Assembly: GCA_963969345.1 (NCBI GenBank)
Contig: OZ017770.1
Span: forward strand, 9,914,180 to 9,978,179
Reading direction: 5' to 3'
DNA length: 64,000 nt
DNA from: Turbatrix aceti
Taxonomy: Eukaryota > Nematoda > Chromadorea > Rhabditida > Panagrolaimidae
Shown here one piece after another: positions 62,907-64,000 of this stretch (its first letter is position 1; every line of letters begins with the position of its first letter). Position numbers and translations under genes: made by a program. The notes below the pieces were generated by a model. It ran no database searches. It saw only the letters and a program-made list of their open reading frames with translations, and was not told where the DNA came from.

Positions 62907-63136
62907 AAATTAATTTTTAAAATGTTGAAAAAATGTTTTTCATCTTCAGCAAAAAATGGCAATGCTATTGATATCACATTTGCCCCTACTCCAGTTACTG
63001 GCACAAATTATTTTTTTTAAACCAAAAATTCAAATTTGTTCATTTTTGATTTTTGATCGTCAAATGACCCATCATTATGATTGCCTATTTCCGAGGAATT
63101 CAAAAATATTTTTTTCAACATTTTAAAAATTAATTT
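62907..63136. repeat. Foldback element with 27-bp perfect arms
   Basis: 62907-62933 and 63110-63136 are exact reverse complements (core TTTTTAAAATGTTGAAAAAA). Weaker complementarity extends outward. About 175 bp lies between the arms. No clear target duplication found. Confidence 0.75.
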
Positions 63137-63417
63137 AACAGAATCATTTTTTTGTCTTACGCAATCGTCCTTGCGCTATCGCTCGCTCGCTCACACTACC
63201 ACCCACTTGACCCTGCGCCGCCTCCTCCCTCCATCGCGCTTTCGCCATTGACAATTTTGACAATTATGATAAAGCGCGCATTATCTTTTTCAAATCAATG
63301 GCTCCGGACCTAATGGCCCGCCAAACCGTTTACAGCGTAAAATTTGGATTTTATCGAATATAAATACCGTAAAATTAAAATTGTGTCTTTGTAAAAACAT
63401 CCTACTATTATAAGAGT
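63137..63417. other. Unassigned sequence between repeats
   Basis: Contains GCTCGCTCGCTC-type simple sequence near 63180. No gene. Confidence 0.4.
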
Positions 63418-64000
63418 TAACAAGGCTAAAGGGGGGGCCCCCTACGGGGGCCCCAGGAAGGGAAAAGGAAGGAAGGGGAAGGCAAGGTAAAGGTATCAAG
63501 GAAGGATCAGAAGGATCGTAAAATCGAAAAGGATCGTTTATCGTTTTGTTGTTTATTTTCTTTTTGCCCGTTTTTCGTTTATCTTTTGCCGATCATAATT
63601 TTACCGATAGAAAATAATTATTTTTTGTTATTATCTTTTAGAATAACCGATAATTTGCATATTATCAAAATCAGATAATCGTTTTTTGACCCGCTTTAAA
63701 AATATTGGAATACATAAATACAATGGGGGCCCCTTTGGGGCCCCATGTAATTTGTTTGACGCTTTTGTAAAACATAAGTAATAATGTTGCTTTTCAATAT
63801 CGCGCATCTTTCGCCATCGCCTAATAAATCCTCGCCCGCTGCAATCGCTTATTGACCCGTTTCAAAGCATAACACCAAACACAAAAAAATATTCAAAGAA
63901 TATGTACTAACACTAACACTGGGGCCCAGGAAAAATAGCAATTTAACAAAAATCATAAAATTATGTGATACATAAATCATCAAAATTAATAACAACAATC
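63418..64000. repeat. GC-palindrome repeat, copy 2 (runs off right edge)
   Basis: Direct partner of copy 1, lacking MITE 2. Differences include one fewer GGCAAGG unit and a loop change TTCG to TTTG in the second palindrome (63723-63746). It is still aligning at the last base, so its true end is outside the window. Confidence 0.9.

Overview
The window is animal nuclear DNA, about 60% A+T. It is gene-dense for an animal: roughly nineteen genes or gene remnants, most split by introns of 40-100 bp that end in T-rich ...TTTCAG or ...TTTTAG. Gene content points to a small ecdysozoan, most likely a nematode. The evidence is an astacin with two ShK domains, a cuticlin-like ZP protein, a DAF-12/HR96-type nuclear receptor, expanded gut-type proteases, and several start codons that follow a 3' splice acceptor with no obvious upstream donor. 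I cannot exclude another small invertebrate such as a tardigrade. I see no tRNA, rRNA, CRISPR array or bacterial-style operon. All exon structures were read by eye from GT..AG boundaries, phase and homology, so single-base errors at junctions are possible.

Layout. 0-10 kb: the first exon of a type II membrane protein leaving the left edge, a STARD3/MLN64 homologue (MENTAL + START), then p70 S6 kinase on the other strand with a TOS motif. 10-22 kb: a cuticlin-like ZP protein, cathepsin Z copy 1, mitochondrial acyl-CoA synthetase ACSF2, a 430-bp tandem repeat, cathepsin Z copy 2 (frameshifted), and a cluster of broken pieces (aspartic protease, cathepsin Z and ZP tails). 22-31 kb: glycogen phosphorylase, a DAF-12/HR96-like nuclear receptor, and an astacin with a Thr-rich stalk and two ShK domains. 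33-45 kb: a 7TM receptor, a motor-less protein resembling the Arf6-binding tail of the kinesin MKLP1, two tandem paralogues of an unrecognised family, a kainate-type glutamate receptor, and merlin. 46-60 kb: a TFIIIC subunit 6-like protein, a tandemly duplicated non-coding block carrying an intronless aspartic-protease-like gene, a gene-poor stretch with weak small-gene candidates, and an ELM2-SANT protein. 60-64 kb: a repeat-rich end with two hAT-type MITEs carrying exact 8-bp target duplications; one MITE is nested in a GC-palindrome repeat whose second copy preserves a near-intact empty site.

There is no single pathway. Loose themes are nutrient signalling and energy stores (S6K, glycogen phosphorylase, ACSF2, the nuclear receptor), extracellular matrix and digestion (ZP protein, astacin, cathepsin Z, aspartic protease), and membrane or cortex organisation (STARD3, merlin, MKLP1-like tail). 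Three otherwise good genes each carry one single-base reading-frame conflict, at least two of them at homopolymers. That fits residual long-read assembly error as well as real pseudogenisation.
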